From positions 1 through 64,000 of the forward strand of contig FTLJ01000053.1 of the NCBI GenBank assembly GCA_900155495.1: a stretch of 64,000 nucleotides of DNA. The letters run 5' to 3'. This DNA comes from Porogramme epimiltina (taxonomy: Eukaryota > Basidiomycota > Agaricomycetes > Polyporales > Polyporaceae). Every line of letters starts with the position of its first letter. Position 1 is the stretch's first letter. The position numbers and the translations under genes were made by a program. The notes below the pieces were generated by a model, which saw only the letters and a program-made list of their open reading frames with translations, was not told the origin of the DNA and ran no database searches. Shown in pieces: positions 21,370 through 32,814 of the stretch.

Positions 21370-24300
21370 ATGTCTACACCTTCGTGTCTGCTGCAGCCCC
21401 CGGCGGCGGCGGCTCCCTCTACACCCCTCACACCCCTCCCGCCCTCGGCCTTCGTGGCCCTCGCGCCTGCAAATCTCGATTCCTACTTTTCCGACCCCTC
21501 CGCCCTCATCCTCGACATCCGCCCTCACAACTCCTGGGTCCAGGCGCGCATCCCGAACGCCCTCTCGCTTTCTGTTCCGTCCACCCTCCTCAAACGCCCA
21601 AACTTTCCGCTCGCCAAGCTGACGGAGATGCTCCCGACATACGGCGCCCGCGCCAAGTTCTTGACCTGGAAGACCGCGTCCCGCATCCTCGTCTACGACG
21701 CCGACTCCGCCGCGATGCCCCCCACGAGCAACGTCCTCGGCCTCATGCGCAAGTTCCGCAACGAGGGCTTCCCCGCCGCGCGCGAGGTCGCCTGGCTCCG
21801 CGGTGGGTTTCACGCCGTCTGGAGGGAGCACCCCGACTTCGTCGACCGCCAGCCCCCGGCGGAGGAGGGCGAAGGTGAAGACGACGACGTCCCGATGGAG
21901 ATGGAGACCGATGGCGACCCCGCGCCCTTGGTGCATCCCGCCGGCGCAGCGTCCGCGCGCGCCCTCCGCGCCAAGCTCCTTCCCAAATCCGCCTTCACGT
22001 CTGCTTCGACGATCTCTACGCGTCCCCGAGTGAGTGGGCATCCTATGCCTCTCTGCGTGTCTGACCCCGCGCAGACGATGCAGCCCCCGTCGTCGATCCC
22101 GATGCAACTCGTTCCCCCAACACCCGTTGTCGCCCGTGAAGACCCCTTCGGCAAGGCTCCTGTACCCTCAGCACCTGCTGCCGGCGCGACATCAACGATG
22201 GCAGGTCCCTCGAAGCCCAGGAGGGCGGAGTTCTCGCTCCGCCTCCCGCCGGGGCTCATGAGGGCGACGACGACGGCCGGAGCGGTCCAGAGCATCCCGA
22301 GCGGCCCGCTCTACAGTATGCCCACTATCTCGCCTCAGTACACCCATTCAGGCGCATACAATCGAGGTTCGAGCTTTTCTGTGCCTGGTCGACCGGTGAG
22401 TGTTTTGTTTTCGCTGCGTCGAAACCGTCAAGACGGAGCGCCCCTGCGTGGGGAGTTGTGAGGGACCGCTCGGATTTGGTTCCGGGGAGAGCAAGCCCAT
22501 GATTACTCGTCTCGGTTCCACTTCCCTGTCATGGGGCTGCTTTGCTGCAACGCACGTGTGCGCAACGTGCCCCCGCTTTCAAATCTTCCACCGCGTTGTC
22601 GTAACTGTCTCACTGAACGTCGTCGCAGGTCGCCTCCAACCCGTTTTTCGACTCGATTCGGCAAAACATAGAGTTAAACCGCAATTCGCGGTCAACAGAC
22701 GAGGGCATCCCGCTGAAACTTCCCAGACGCGTACGACGACGCGTCGGCGAACTTCCATTCGAGTGGCTCCGGCAAATTGCGCGCAGGAGTCGGCATGTGC
22801 TCGAGAGCAGCGGCACAAGCACGGTCGAGAGCGACGTCTCCTGCGATAGCGACGACGTAAGCGAAGACGAGAAGCTCACCCCGCCCTCCGAAGCGCCATC
22901 CACGTCCAAACCAGGGTCTGTCGAGTCCTCCCTCACACAGAACACCCAGTCGAACAGGATGGCCCACCGCTCCCCGCGCAGTTCGCCGTTCTCCTCTCCC
23001 ATCCCGATCCGCGACTCTCCCCAACGCGGCTCCCTTGCAAGCCCGGCGTTCTCGTCACACTCGGGCTCACCCCCAGACGCGGACGAGCTGACGCGCGCGC
23101 TCGAGATGCAGTTCTACAAGATCGAACTCGGTGAGCAGAAGCGTCTCCTCGGCGTCATGGAGCGGCACAGTATGGAGAGCGGGAAGGTCATTCAGGAGGC
23201 GCCTGGCGTGCGTGGGTTCGTCGGGATTCCGCCCCCCGGTAAGGGTCTTGCTGCAAACGTTGAGGAGGACCCGTCGGCGGCGGCGGCGATTGGGGAGGAG
23301 GCAATCTCGGCGTTCCCGTATAGCATCACGGCAGGGTTGGAGAAGGGTGCGAAGAACAGGTGAGTCCTGCTCGGTGCTTGTCAGTGGACGTTCCGTGCTG
23401 AGGGGCGCTAGGTACCGGTATATCTGGCCGTTTGAGCACGCGCGCGTCCGATTACGGAAATGCAAGCCGGACGACGACGATTACATGAACGCGAGTTACG
23501 TACAACCCCTGGGGACGACGAAGCGCTATATTGCAACTCAGGGTCCTTTGCCGACGACGTTCACGGACTTCTGGACGTGAGTGGCCCTGGCTCTGGAGTT
23601 TTCGCGCTGCTAACAAAGGATGGTTTGCTAGTCTCTGCTGGGAGCAGAACGTACACGTCATCGTCATGCTGACCCGCGAGATCGAGGGCTCAACTGTCAA
23701 ATGCGGAAAATACTGGGCGGAGGGCACGTACGGATCGTTACGTCTCCGAGCCCTGGAGACGAACGACACTCCGGAGCACGAACAGCGGCGCAAGGAGAGG
23801 GAGACGAGCGGCGGCTTCTTCAGTTCACACGTGCCGCAGACGAAGCCCCAGGCACGTCCCAAGCCGAAGTCCAGGAGTGAGCTCGTCGACCCTGGCACCG
23901 AAGACGACCCCTGCACGATCAAACGGGTCTTCGAACTCACTAACACCGCCTACCCCCTTGCACCGCCGCGCCGCGTCACACAATACCAGTACCTCGACTG
24001 GCCCGACCTCAACGTCCCTGAGGACCCGCGCGGTCTGCTCAGCCTCATGCGCCAGGTCGAGGAGACCGTCGAGGAGTCGCGTTCTGTCGGGCAGCGACAG
24101 TGGGGCGAGGGCCCCCTCTCCCGCCGGTCATCTATGACCGTGGCCACGCGCCCCGGGAAGACGGTCGTCATCGCGAAGGGCAAGTCCGCCACGGACCAGA
24201 TCGACCCCGCGACAGGCGTCGCGATGCTCGCGCGGAATAACGCGCCGGTCCTCCTCCATTGTTCGGCGGGCGTCGGGCGCACAGGCGGGTTCATCGCCGT

Positions 24301-26179
24301 CGACGCGGTGCTCGACGGCGTGCGGCGGGAGATGCGGAAGCGCAAGGAGGGCAAGGTCGAGGAGACGGCGACGGCGAAGGCGGCGTCGGAGCTCGAGGGG
24401 CGGTCGGGGACGGCCGCGCCGCAGAGCAGGGGCGCGAGCCCGAGCCGGAGTCGGAGCATGAGCGTCCTCAGCGAGGCGCAGGAGCCGATGGACGTCGACC
24501 CGGCCGCGGCGCTGGACGGCGCCCGCGCTCTCACGGTGCCAGTCGCTGTCGGGGACCGGGAGGTGCACGTCCCTGTCGCGGGCTTCGCGGAGGCGGCGGA
24601 TGCGATGGACGTCGATGAGCGCCGCGAAGACGCGCCTGCCGCCGGTCCCACGGTCAAGCGCCCGCCTGTCCTCCCGGCGCCGCTCATCCAGGCGTCCCCG
24701 GCGCTCGTCGAGGAAGTCAAGCGCGCCGCGCTCAGCGCGTGGCCGGCCATGCCTCCCGCTCCGTCGCCGTCTTCAAACGCAATCAAGGAGCAACCGCAGA
24801 TCTCTAGGCCCCGCGAGCCGAAGACTGTGTGTTCCAGTGGGCCGTCGGATACTAGCTCCGTCTCGGACGAGGCGGGGCACCGCGGTTCCTCGGTCTCGGG
24901 CGCGCCGCGAACAAGATCGCGCTCGTCTGTGAGCCCGCCCACGAGCAACACGGACAGCGCGACGAGCGCTATGGTCGGCCGGACGGCGAAGCTTTCAATG
25001 ACGAGCCCGGAGCCACCCTCTGGCCCTGTCGCCCCTGTCGACTCGAGAACGCGCACCATCTCCCTTCCCTCTTCGACATCGTCGCTCGCTGGCAGCCGCT
25101 CTGACCACGAGCGACCGCCGCCCGCAGACGGCGCGGATGCGGCCGCTGCCCCGACGCGGCCGTCGCTCGCGTCGCAGTCGCAGCGTCTTAACACGTGGCG
25201 GTCGGACGTGCACGCTTCTTCGGACGCTTCGCGCGCCGTCGTAGAGCCGTCGCCGCCGCTTCCTCCTTCGCCGAAGGCGAACCCGCGCGAGGCGTTCGCC
25301 GCGGCGGGGCGGGCCGAGTCTCAGGAGACGGCGCGGGGCGAGAGCGGGGACGCCGACGCGACGGGCGCGGAGGTGGTGGAGGCGGAGGCGGAGGCGGGCG
25401 AGTCCGCGACGCTCAAGGAGCCGCGGCGGCTGCACGACGACACGTCGCCGCTGCTGCTGTCGTCGTACGACGAGCCGATCCGGCGCGTGGTGGAGGACAT
25501 GCGCGAGCAGCGGATGAGCCTGTGCCAGAGCCTGCGGCAGTACGTGTTCGTCCACCGGGCGATCATCGAGGGCGCGCTCATGATCGTCGACGAGGAGAAG
25601 CGGCGCGGCGCGGGCTCTGTACCGGCGGCGGCGCAGAAGGCGAAGCAGGGCCAGAAGGCGGGCGAGGGCCCCAAACGCGGTGCGCCCCTCGAGCTCCACG
25701 AGAAGGAGAAGGGGAAGGAGAAGGAGAAGACGGTCGTTGCGCCGCAGCCAGAGCGGCCCTTGGCGCCTTCCCTTGCGCCGGCCGTGCCCACTACCCTCGA
25801 TCACGCAGCGCCTTCTGCCGCCGGCCTCAGTCTGAGCCTCAACCGCGACCTTAGCCTTGGCTCGCCCTTTGCGTTCGACCACCACCCCCGGGACCGCGCG
25901 GTGTCGCGGAAGCGCAGCGCGCCCGACTTCGACTCGGACGGTGAGGGCGGGGGCGGGAGCGCCGCGGCCACTGCTGCTACGGCGGCGGCGTCGCCCGGGC
26001 GCGGAAAGCGCGGCGCGAGCCCGACGGAGCTCCTCAAGGAAGGCCCAGACGGCGGCGTGCTGCTCGCGAAGCGCCCGAGCTTGAAGCGGCGGCAGCGCAG
26101 CGCGGGCGAGGGCGGGGGGTTTGAGCCGCTCGCTATGTCTGCGTCCACGCCTGCGGGGGCGACGCCGCCGCCTGCGTAG
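21370..26179 (+). CDS. Protein tyrosine phosphatase with N-terminal rhodanese-like domain (Pyp1/Ptp2-3 type)
   Basis: Exons 21370-22029, 22075-22395, 22629-23359, 23412-23576 and 23632-26179 join in frame to about 1474 residues. Residues ~34-158 form a rhodanese/CH2-like domain (LILDIRPHNSW, IPNALSLSVPS, AWLRGGFHAVW) in which the catalytic cysteine position reads VYDADS, so it should be inactive. The PTP domain starts near residue 570 (NRYRYIWPFEHARVRL, DYMNASYV, YIATQGPLPTTFTDFW, KCGKYW). It has the WPD loop (YLDWPDLNVPED), the P-loop HCSAGVGRTGG (Cys ~836), and the Q-loop region (QSLRQYVFVHRAI, ~1254). About 390 low-complexity residues lie between P-loop and Q-loop. Fungal relatives dephosphorylate Hog1/Sty1-type MAP kinases. 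ATG 21370 was chosen because upstream sequence is promoter-like; an in-frame ATG at 20857 is the alternative. Confidence 0.85.
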
Positions 26180-27056
26180 CTGCTGTTTCCTCCATCGCTG
26201 CTCGTTTAGCTATGAGTCTTCTGCGCTGTTTCGTTCTCGCTCTCTCTCTCGCTGCCCGCTTACTGTATCGCCGTTGTTTGTATGATGCCGTGTATCCATC
26301 ATGCCGCTCGTCCCTCAATCCCTCTCCTCCCTTCCTCCTCTCTTTCCCGTCCTTGTAGTCCATCTGCACATCTATCGCGCACCGCTCGTCGCCGTCTCGC
26401 TATCCGTACATCCGCACATCCATGGCACCCCTCGCTCGATCACACACCACCATACGCACACACCCGCACGCACATCCTCAGCTCGACTCTCGACTCTCGA
26501 CCTTCGACTTTTTCGACTCCGCACGGTCCTCCGCTCCACCTCATCCGATTCTGTAGCCAGGTCTAATGGTAGAACACTGTCGCTGTGTGGGCGCGCACGC
26601 ATCCTCATGTATAATTACTTGTAGTACTCCCGTTGTCATTCATATTTTTTCATCGCTGCAGTTTATCGTATACGTGTGCGAACTTGTGCAATGTCTCGAA
26701 CTACAGTGAATGCACGTTTGGATGGACGACTACCAGAACAACCGAGGTGAGTATCTCAGCACTTCCCTTTCCCAGGGGGTCCAGTGCTTTTTGGTTGACC
26801 CCATACGCCGACAGTCCCGTAACGCGAGCGGTGCAGTCAGTTCGCTCGGACGATAAACTTCGAACACTCTGACGTAGTCCTTAGTGACCGTCTTGAGAAG
26901 CTGTGAGACCTTCGCAAAATGCTATCCAGACGGTGCGTGTATTCTGGTGTTTGAGATAAAAACGTGATAGTAGGCACATTTAAAGGGACATTTTGTAGCT
27001 CGCGGTCTCGGTATCTAGAATATAAAGGTTCGGCCTGCACTTCGCGAACCGCTTAT
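26180..27056. other. Intergenic region, convergent 3' ends
   Basis: This separates the phosphatase (+) from an F-box gene (-). It is pyrimidine-rich at 26180-26540. No gene, tRNA or repeat is supported. Confidence 0.5.
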
Positions 27057-28965
27057 CTAAAACCCATTGGTCTGGAGGAACCAGCGACGCGGTCTATCCC
27101 TCTTTCCGAGCGGCCAGTACTTCTCCGCGTCCTCTGGGCACCAGCCGTCCTGCGACGCGAGCGGTACAACGAACTCGTCAGGGCCTGGCACGACGCACTC
27201 CCCGACGACGCCCTTCGTGGCATCCCTGAGGAACTTTGCGATGCCGTCGGAATACTGCGAGCGGAGCGGCTTGTCGGGGGTCTTCTCCCAGTTTTGGTAC
27301 ACGAGCCGTTTGACAGGTTTCCCGGCTCTGGCGCGCGCGGAAAGTGCGGCGATGAGGGAGGCGGGTGGGAGTGCGTACAGGGGTACGGCGTCCGCGTCTG
27401 TCGCAAGGCCGTGCGATTCCTGGTGATCGGAGCCGTGGAACGCTACGCATGCATCAACCTCTGGATGTTGTCCGAGGCCGAGAGGAATAGGGCTTACCGA
27501 TGCGGGAGGCGGTGGTGGGGGAAGAAATGTCTTCCGGGCTCCTTTCTAGACTTGGGTTGGGCGCGATGGCATCTGCGCCGACGCTGTAGTCGTCGACGTC
27601 TTCGGGATCTAGCCAAATGTGCCTATGTAAGGCGTCGAAGGCAAGGGATTCCAAAGCCGGAAGAAGGAGAGCCCCTGTGTCCTGGTCTAGGCTTCCAAGG
27701 ACGTGGATGAACCCATGGTCTTGGGGCGCGCCTCCCGGACGGTGGGGTTCGTCACACCAGGTGGTACGGAGACGAACTCCGAGGTGGGTCACCTGAGGGG
27801 TACTCCGGAGGAGCGGGGCGAGAGTGGAGGAGTCGATGCCATCGATATGCAATGACGTCAGGTTGGGGAATACCGACGTCTCCAAAAGGGAACAGAGCCA
27901 CGAACGCCACACGCCCGTGTCGTTGATGAGGTGCGAGTCGTTGAGATTGGTGTTGAGCCATACGCCACCCATAGGGGCTTCGGCGCGTACGTGAAGCTGC
28001 GCCAAATGCATGGCCACTTCGAGGTGTGTGATTTGGTTCTTCATCGGTAGAGAAGGCAGTTGTATTAGATCGTTATTGAAAGGGTGACGGAGGACTTGAT
28101 CCAAGCGAATCCATACTGTCCGTGGCATAGAACACTGGGAGATTATGGAGAAACAACTGTCCACATCTCCGCCTACGAGGACGCAGGAGCGCAGCTTGGG
28201 GAGAACGACGGTTCCAGAACCGTTGACAGCCCCATGGTCGCTCAGATTCAATGCTTGCGGGCGTACTATGTGGAGGAACTCGAGTTTCGGCGTTTTCTTC
28301 AACAGCGGAAACAAGGGTGGTTTGTTCAAGATACCCCCAATCCCGAAGAAGGTGTCGGCGGCAGATAAGTAGAGGTGTGTAAGATTAGGAAAACGGGCCT
28401 CGATGGGGAACCACGAGGTCGCGGGACGCAGGGAGAGAGCCGAAAGCGAACTGCAGATGTGCGGGTTGAGATGCCGGTAGGCCAGGGGCATATCGTCGCT
28501 CTCCGAATGGTCGTCGTATGCGATGATAAGGCATTCGAGGTGATTCGGCACTGCCTGATCGAGTAGAGGTGTAATGTCGCAGGACTCAAGGGAGAGGGCG
28601 AAGGCGAGCCTGTGTATGCGCTGACCGTAGGAACGGAGGATGGTAGAGGCGTCCGAGATGTGCTCCTTGATTGTGAGTCGCAGTGAGAGAGGCAAATCAC
28701 GCGACCGGCGGGTGAATTCATTGAATCGGTCGATGTTGTCGTTATCTACACGAGTCCAGAAGGCAGGGAAACCAATGACGAGGTCTCTCCATCTGCGACA
28801 AACACGAGTCAGAAGAAGCAGGAAATATATGTCGAGCTGCCTTGTGCGAGCGTCTTGTGGCGCGAAAATTCTAGCCATGTCATTCAAGAAGGATTTGAAC
28901 TGAAGAATGAGAAGCTCGTCCGGCAGATTGTTTATAAGGCTCATTTGGTTGAGCTCTTCGGCCAT
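27057..28965 (-). CDS. F-box domain protein (F-box 2), duplicated copy
   Basis: Two exons on the minus strand (28965-27498, 27460-27057) flank a 37-nt intron (GTAAGC donor, CATCCAG acceptor) and join to 623 residues. The start MAEELNQMSLINNLPDELLI places the F-box within the first ~60 residues (LPDELLILQF, then RVCRRWRDL). The rest is a leucine-rich array (LTHLYLS, LEFLHI, LTSLHI). A conserved C-terminal block (KPVKRLVYQNWE, GECVVPGPDEF, GWCPEDAEKYWPLG) is shared with the next two F-box genes. It is the close paralogue of F-box 4 at 32815-34712, with the same 404-nt last exon. It is expected to be an SCF substrate receptor; substrate unknown. Confidence 0.85.
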
Positions 28966-29560
28966 CTTGACTATGCTTCCTTAAGACAGTCTCCGGGTTC
29001 AGCTGGTGGTCTAAACATATGCCCATTAGAGTTGCCTGAGCGATCTTTAACTTTTTGCTCGAGCCGATGGTGAATATCCGAACCTGAGCGTGACTAAAGC
29101 GAGAACGTCAGGGAATGCCCTATCTATGGGTAAATGGGTGATCTTCTGACCTGTGAGACCTGGTGTCCAGGGTGAACTGCTGGCAGTGGTTTGAAAGAGA
29201 TCTTCTACGGTTAGGAGACCACATTCGAATTCACGATCACGGAGCGTCCCAAGTACGGAAATCACGAGCAACGGTCAGACGGCCCCGGCGATCCGACTCG
29301 GACTACCGCCGGATCAAAGTGACAAGTGTGATAAAGCCGGGTTTTAGTAACTGAGCAGATGTCGAAAGCCGCAGGTTTTAACTTTTGACTGAGCCTATGG
29401 CACCTCGCGATTCTTTTAGTGCAACGGAACGGTGTATTCGATGATCTGAAGTAGAGATGCAGAGGGCGCTGGAGGTTGAGGTTGGAGCTCTGGCCCAGTC
29501 CGTCAGTGTCTGCGCTGGCGTAGGCCCTCAGGCGCTTGAAGCGCGCGCTCGGCGCTGCCA
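27057..29560 (-). repeat. Segmental duplication, copy 1 (F-box gene plus upstream region)
   Basis: Coding, intron and upstream sequences all align with 32815-35160 in the same orientation. The copies flank the more divergent F-box gene at 30208-32088. Confidence 0.75.
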
Positions 29561-30207
29561 GGTCGGCTCTTCCGTCCTGGTTTGACCGCAAACCTGTTCT
29601 CATTTGGACTACTCTCTCCTGCACCCTATTGCGCATACTCCTCCGCTAGTGACAACGTCTATGGCATCACAGAGTCTCCCTCATACATTGACGTCCTACT
29701 GGCGATTCTCACCGTAATGCGACACGCTCTGGACCTCGAGCTTGAAGACACCCCTCCGCTTTGCCTGCTTTGAGCGTCCGACCGCTCTCGTGGGTGTGAA
29801 GGTATACTTTAGTTTTTCATCGTGCTGCAAGATGCCGGATGGCACGAGCATAGTGATGTGGGGCTGAGGAGGGTCGGGAAGTGAGGTTCTGCGGGGTGGG
29901 TGGGGGGAGCGGGGAAGTGCCCTCCCATGCCGGCGAGTGTCAAGTCTGTCGGATTCATCTGCGGGACATGGGGGCAATGTTGGTGCGTGCATTCTTGAGC
30001 TCGAAAGGAGGTGATGTGCTGACAGAAGAACCCCTTCTCGGATGTAGCGAACACGCAGGTTCACTCTCCTTGCTGCAAGGATACTCCGGGAATCGAACGC
30101 ATTCACGAGCCCGTCAAGGCGGAGAGGACACACACCCCATCACCAGAGTTAATCATACATACATGCGCAGTTGTTCAACATCGCGATTGGCGAGTCCAGA
30201 AGGCCTA
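28966..30207. other. Intergenic region, left copy of duplicated F-box upstream sequence
   Basis: Bases 28970-29560 align with 34725-35160 upstream of the paralogous F-box gene (for example GGTGAATATCCGAACCTGAG and CTTCTGACCTGTGAGACCTG). No other gene is supported. Confidence 0.6.
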
Positions 30208-32088
30208 TTAGAAGAGCAGAGGCGAGCACCTCGGCAGCTTCCATTCCTTGAGCGTCCAGTACTTCTCGGCTGCCTCCATGCGCCAACCTTCCCGCAACAC
30301 GAACGGCGCCGCCAACTTGTTCGGCGGCGGAACCTTAAACTCTTCGACGTAGTCCTTCGTCGCCGTCCTGAGAAGCTCCGAAATCTTCGCGAAATGCTCC
30401 GAAAAGGAGGGCACGAGGGCCATATGGTCCTCGGAGGCCCAGTTTTGGTAGACGAGGCGTTTGACAGGCTTCCCAGCCGCGACACGGGCAGCAAGTGCGC
30501 TGACTAGCGGGGGTGAGATTTCCCTCGCCATGCTTTCAGCGGGGTCCTCTTTTGGTGGGCCTCCGTCATCTGAGCGGTTGTGCAAGTTAGCTCTCGGGTG
30601 CACCACGAGCATAGAACGCGTCCTACCGAGATAGCGCGTGCCGTCCTCCGTATTCTCATCCGCGGCGGAGTGCATCGCTGCGTCCACTCTTGCGTGCGTG
30701 CACATGCGAGGGCCCTCCCCTTCGCGACCGTATCGAGGTGAATTCGACTCATGCATGTGCATGTGCACGACATCGAGGGCCAGAATTTGTAGGGCAGGAC
30801 AAACCATGGGGCTCATAGAGCCCAGGCACTCGAAGACGTCTGCGAAGGGCGGGGGATCGTGGAGCTCACAATCGTCCTCGTGGGTGTCGAAGTAGAAGGG
30901 AAAGCGGAGTCCAAGGTGCACCAGCCCGGGAGCGTTGCACAGGAGTCTCCGGATGTTTGCTCGGTCGGATATAGATACGTTGAGTGACACCAGGCGCGGC
31001 AAGATGTCAAGAAAACCGGACGTCCATCCGTCCCACCCGTCTGCGTCGGGGTCATCGATGTACTTTTCGAGCCAGATGCCGCCCGTAGGTCCTTCGGCGA
31101 TAAAGGTTTCGTCGTAGTCACGTAAAACCGCCTCGGCGTGTGTGACTTGGTCCATGACTAGCAGGGGAGGTAGCAGGATCGGTTCCGATTCCGGCTCGAA
31201 AGGATCTATCTCTGGGTCGCTGACACGGATCCACACGTCTTGTGGGAGGGAAAGGTGGGAGAGGAGGGATAAACAGGGGCACAGCTCTCCACCTACAAAG
31301 GTGCAGGACTGCAGACGCGGGAGAGTGGCAATGGATTCTTGGCTACCAGAAGGACCTTGAAGTGGTCCGGGGGCCCCGTACGGACCCTCAAAATGCAGGG
31401 TCTCGAGCCGTGGCATTTTCTTCAAGAGCTTGACGACCATTGATTGACTGACGCGTCTGAGGACGCTCTCGAAGGATAGATACAGATGGGTGAGGTTGGG
31501 GAAATGATCTGCGGGTAAAAATAGAACTACGGGACGCAAAGCAAGAGCGGAAAGCCCACTGGAGACCGAGTTTCCGAGCTTGTGATACCATAGGGGCGTA
31601 GGCTGACCCTGATCCCGACTGTTTGACACGGCTCGAATGAATCCGTCTACGGCCACCGTGAGACATTCGAGATGGTCTGTCTTTATACCCTTGAGCAGAG
31701 TTGAGGTGTCGAAGGATTGGTGCGGCAAGTTTAGACTGAGTCTACTTATGCGCTGTCCATGGTCACGAAGGATAGCGCGGGTGTCTTCGATTTGCCTCTC
31801 GACGCTGAGAAACATAGACAACCCCAGATTGCGAGATCGCCGAGCAAATTCATCCAGTTGAGCGACGTTATTGTTATCCACGGTGGTCCAAAGGGCAGGA
31901 TAACCAATGGCAATGTCCCTCCAGCGGCGGCATACGCGAGTGATGCATAGGAGAGGAGCCGTGTCGACCTTTGAACAAGGCGCTTGAGGGAGAGGCGCGG
32001 CAATAGCCAGGAAGGACTTGAATATGTGAATGAGAAGCTCGGCCGGAAGTGTACTGATGGGACTTGACTCATTGCCCTCTCCGGCCAT
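30208..32088 (-). CDS. F-box domain protein (F-box 3), single exon
   Basis: One uninterrupted frame of 626 residues starts MAGEGNESSPISTLPAELLI. The F-box covers residues ~10-60 (LPAELLIHIFKSFL, TRVCRRWRDIAIGYPALW). It is followed by leucine-rich repeats (LTHLYLSFESVL, LETLHFEG) and the family C-terminal block (KPVKRLVYQNWA, GWRMEAAEKYWTL). It lacks the 37/38-nt intron of its neighbours and has an extra ~60-residue acidic/His-containing insert before the C-terminal block, around residues 440-500. It sits between two copies of the segmental duplication, so it may be an older member of the same array. SCF adaptor role is inferred from the domain. Confidence 0.87.
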   Translation of the reverse strand: MAGEGNESSPISTLPAELLIHIFKSFLAIAAPLPQAPCSKVDTAPLLCITRVCRRWRDIAIGYPALWTTVDNNNVAQLDEFARRSRNLGLSMFLSVERQIEDTRAILRDHGQRISRLSLNLPHQSFDTSTLLKGIKTDHLECLTVAVDGFIRAVSNSRDQGQPTPLWYHKLGNSVSSGLSALALRPVVLFLPADHFPNLTHLYLSFESVLRRVSQSMVVKLLKKMPRLETLHFEGPYGAPGPLQGPSGSQESIATLPRLQSCTFVGGELCPCLSLLSHLSLPQDVWIRVSDPEIDPFEPESEPILLPPLLVMDQVTHAEAVLRDYDETFIAEGPTGGIWLEKYIDDPDADGWDGWTSGFLDILPRLVSLNVSISDRANIRRLLCNAPGLVHLGLRFPFYFDTHEDDCELHDPPPFADVFECLGSMSPMVCPALQILALDVVHMHMHESNSPRYGREGEGPRMCTHARVDAAMHSAADENTEDGTRYLGRTRSMLVVHPRANLHNRSDDGGPPKEDPAESMAREISPPLVSALAARVAAGKPVKRLVYQNWASEDHMALVPSFSEHFAKISELLRTATKDYVEEFKVPPPNKLAAPFVLREGWRMEAAEKYWTLKEWKLPRCSPLLF

Positions 32089-32814
32089 ATTGGTAGCGCC
32101 TCTTTGCCCTGATCCTACTGTCTTAAAAATGAGGGCCAGTTAGTATATCTCGTAACGCCATTCAATTCTTAAAGATACAAACCTGGGGGTGCCTGAAAGA
32201 ACTGAAACGTCAGCAAGACCCAATATCTGCCTACCAGAACCTGTGGACTACTAACCTTTGTGGTCCGTTGGCTTGAACAGTACGAACCGCAGTAGTGGTA
32301 CTGTCGACGAGCGGATGACGATTCCCGAGAGATGCCATGTCTGAGAATCCGAGCCCAAAACGTTCAACTGGTGAACTATCAATTAATGATGACTGTGAAG
32401 AGTGAGCTCGGGATATGCTATAGGTAAGAGACAGGGTGGCCCGGGGTGGGGGTACTAGGGATTCGTACTTATGAATGAGTGGCTCGTGTCATGAGTACTA
32501 GTCACTGCTCGAGCACGAGTCAGCAGTATGCGCCAGCGGCATGGGCGTTTAACGACACATCAGACTCCAGCTTTACCGAGCGTTACATCAGCTGCGTTAT
32601 CATTGCCGCGAGCGACAATGAAACAATTGGTAGGTCTCCACTCGCAGCGATGAGAGCACGCCTGTAGTCACGTTTGCTTCGTTTCATACCTAAAATGAGA
32701 CCTGCATTGCCCCAGCACAGGCGTTCTGAAAAACCATTCGAAGGGGCGCTTTGTTCAAAAAGTCTCGGGGTCTGCAGTATACAATGTTCTGTGGCCACTG
32801 TGCGAGCCACCTAT
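32089..32814. other. Intergenic region between F-box genes
   Basis: No gene, RNA or repeat is recognised. It is the 5' region of the minus-strand gene ending at 30208 and the 3' flank of the next minus-strand gene. Confidence 0.5.

Noticed and set aside
20764..22107. Long minus-strand open frame opposite the phosphatase gene
   Set aside because: It is a shadow of GC-rich coding sequence on the plus strand; no domain, composition dominated by Arg/Gly.
23950..25194. 414-codon minus-strand frame opposite the phosphatase gene
   Set aside because: Antisense of the real PTP exon, explained by third-position GC bias.
26550..26590. tRNA-like string (GGTCTAATGGTAGAAC)
   Set aside because: D-arm-like bases only; no anticodon stem, T-loop (GGTTCGA) or acceptor pairing nearby.
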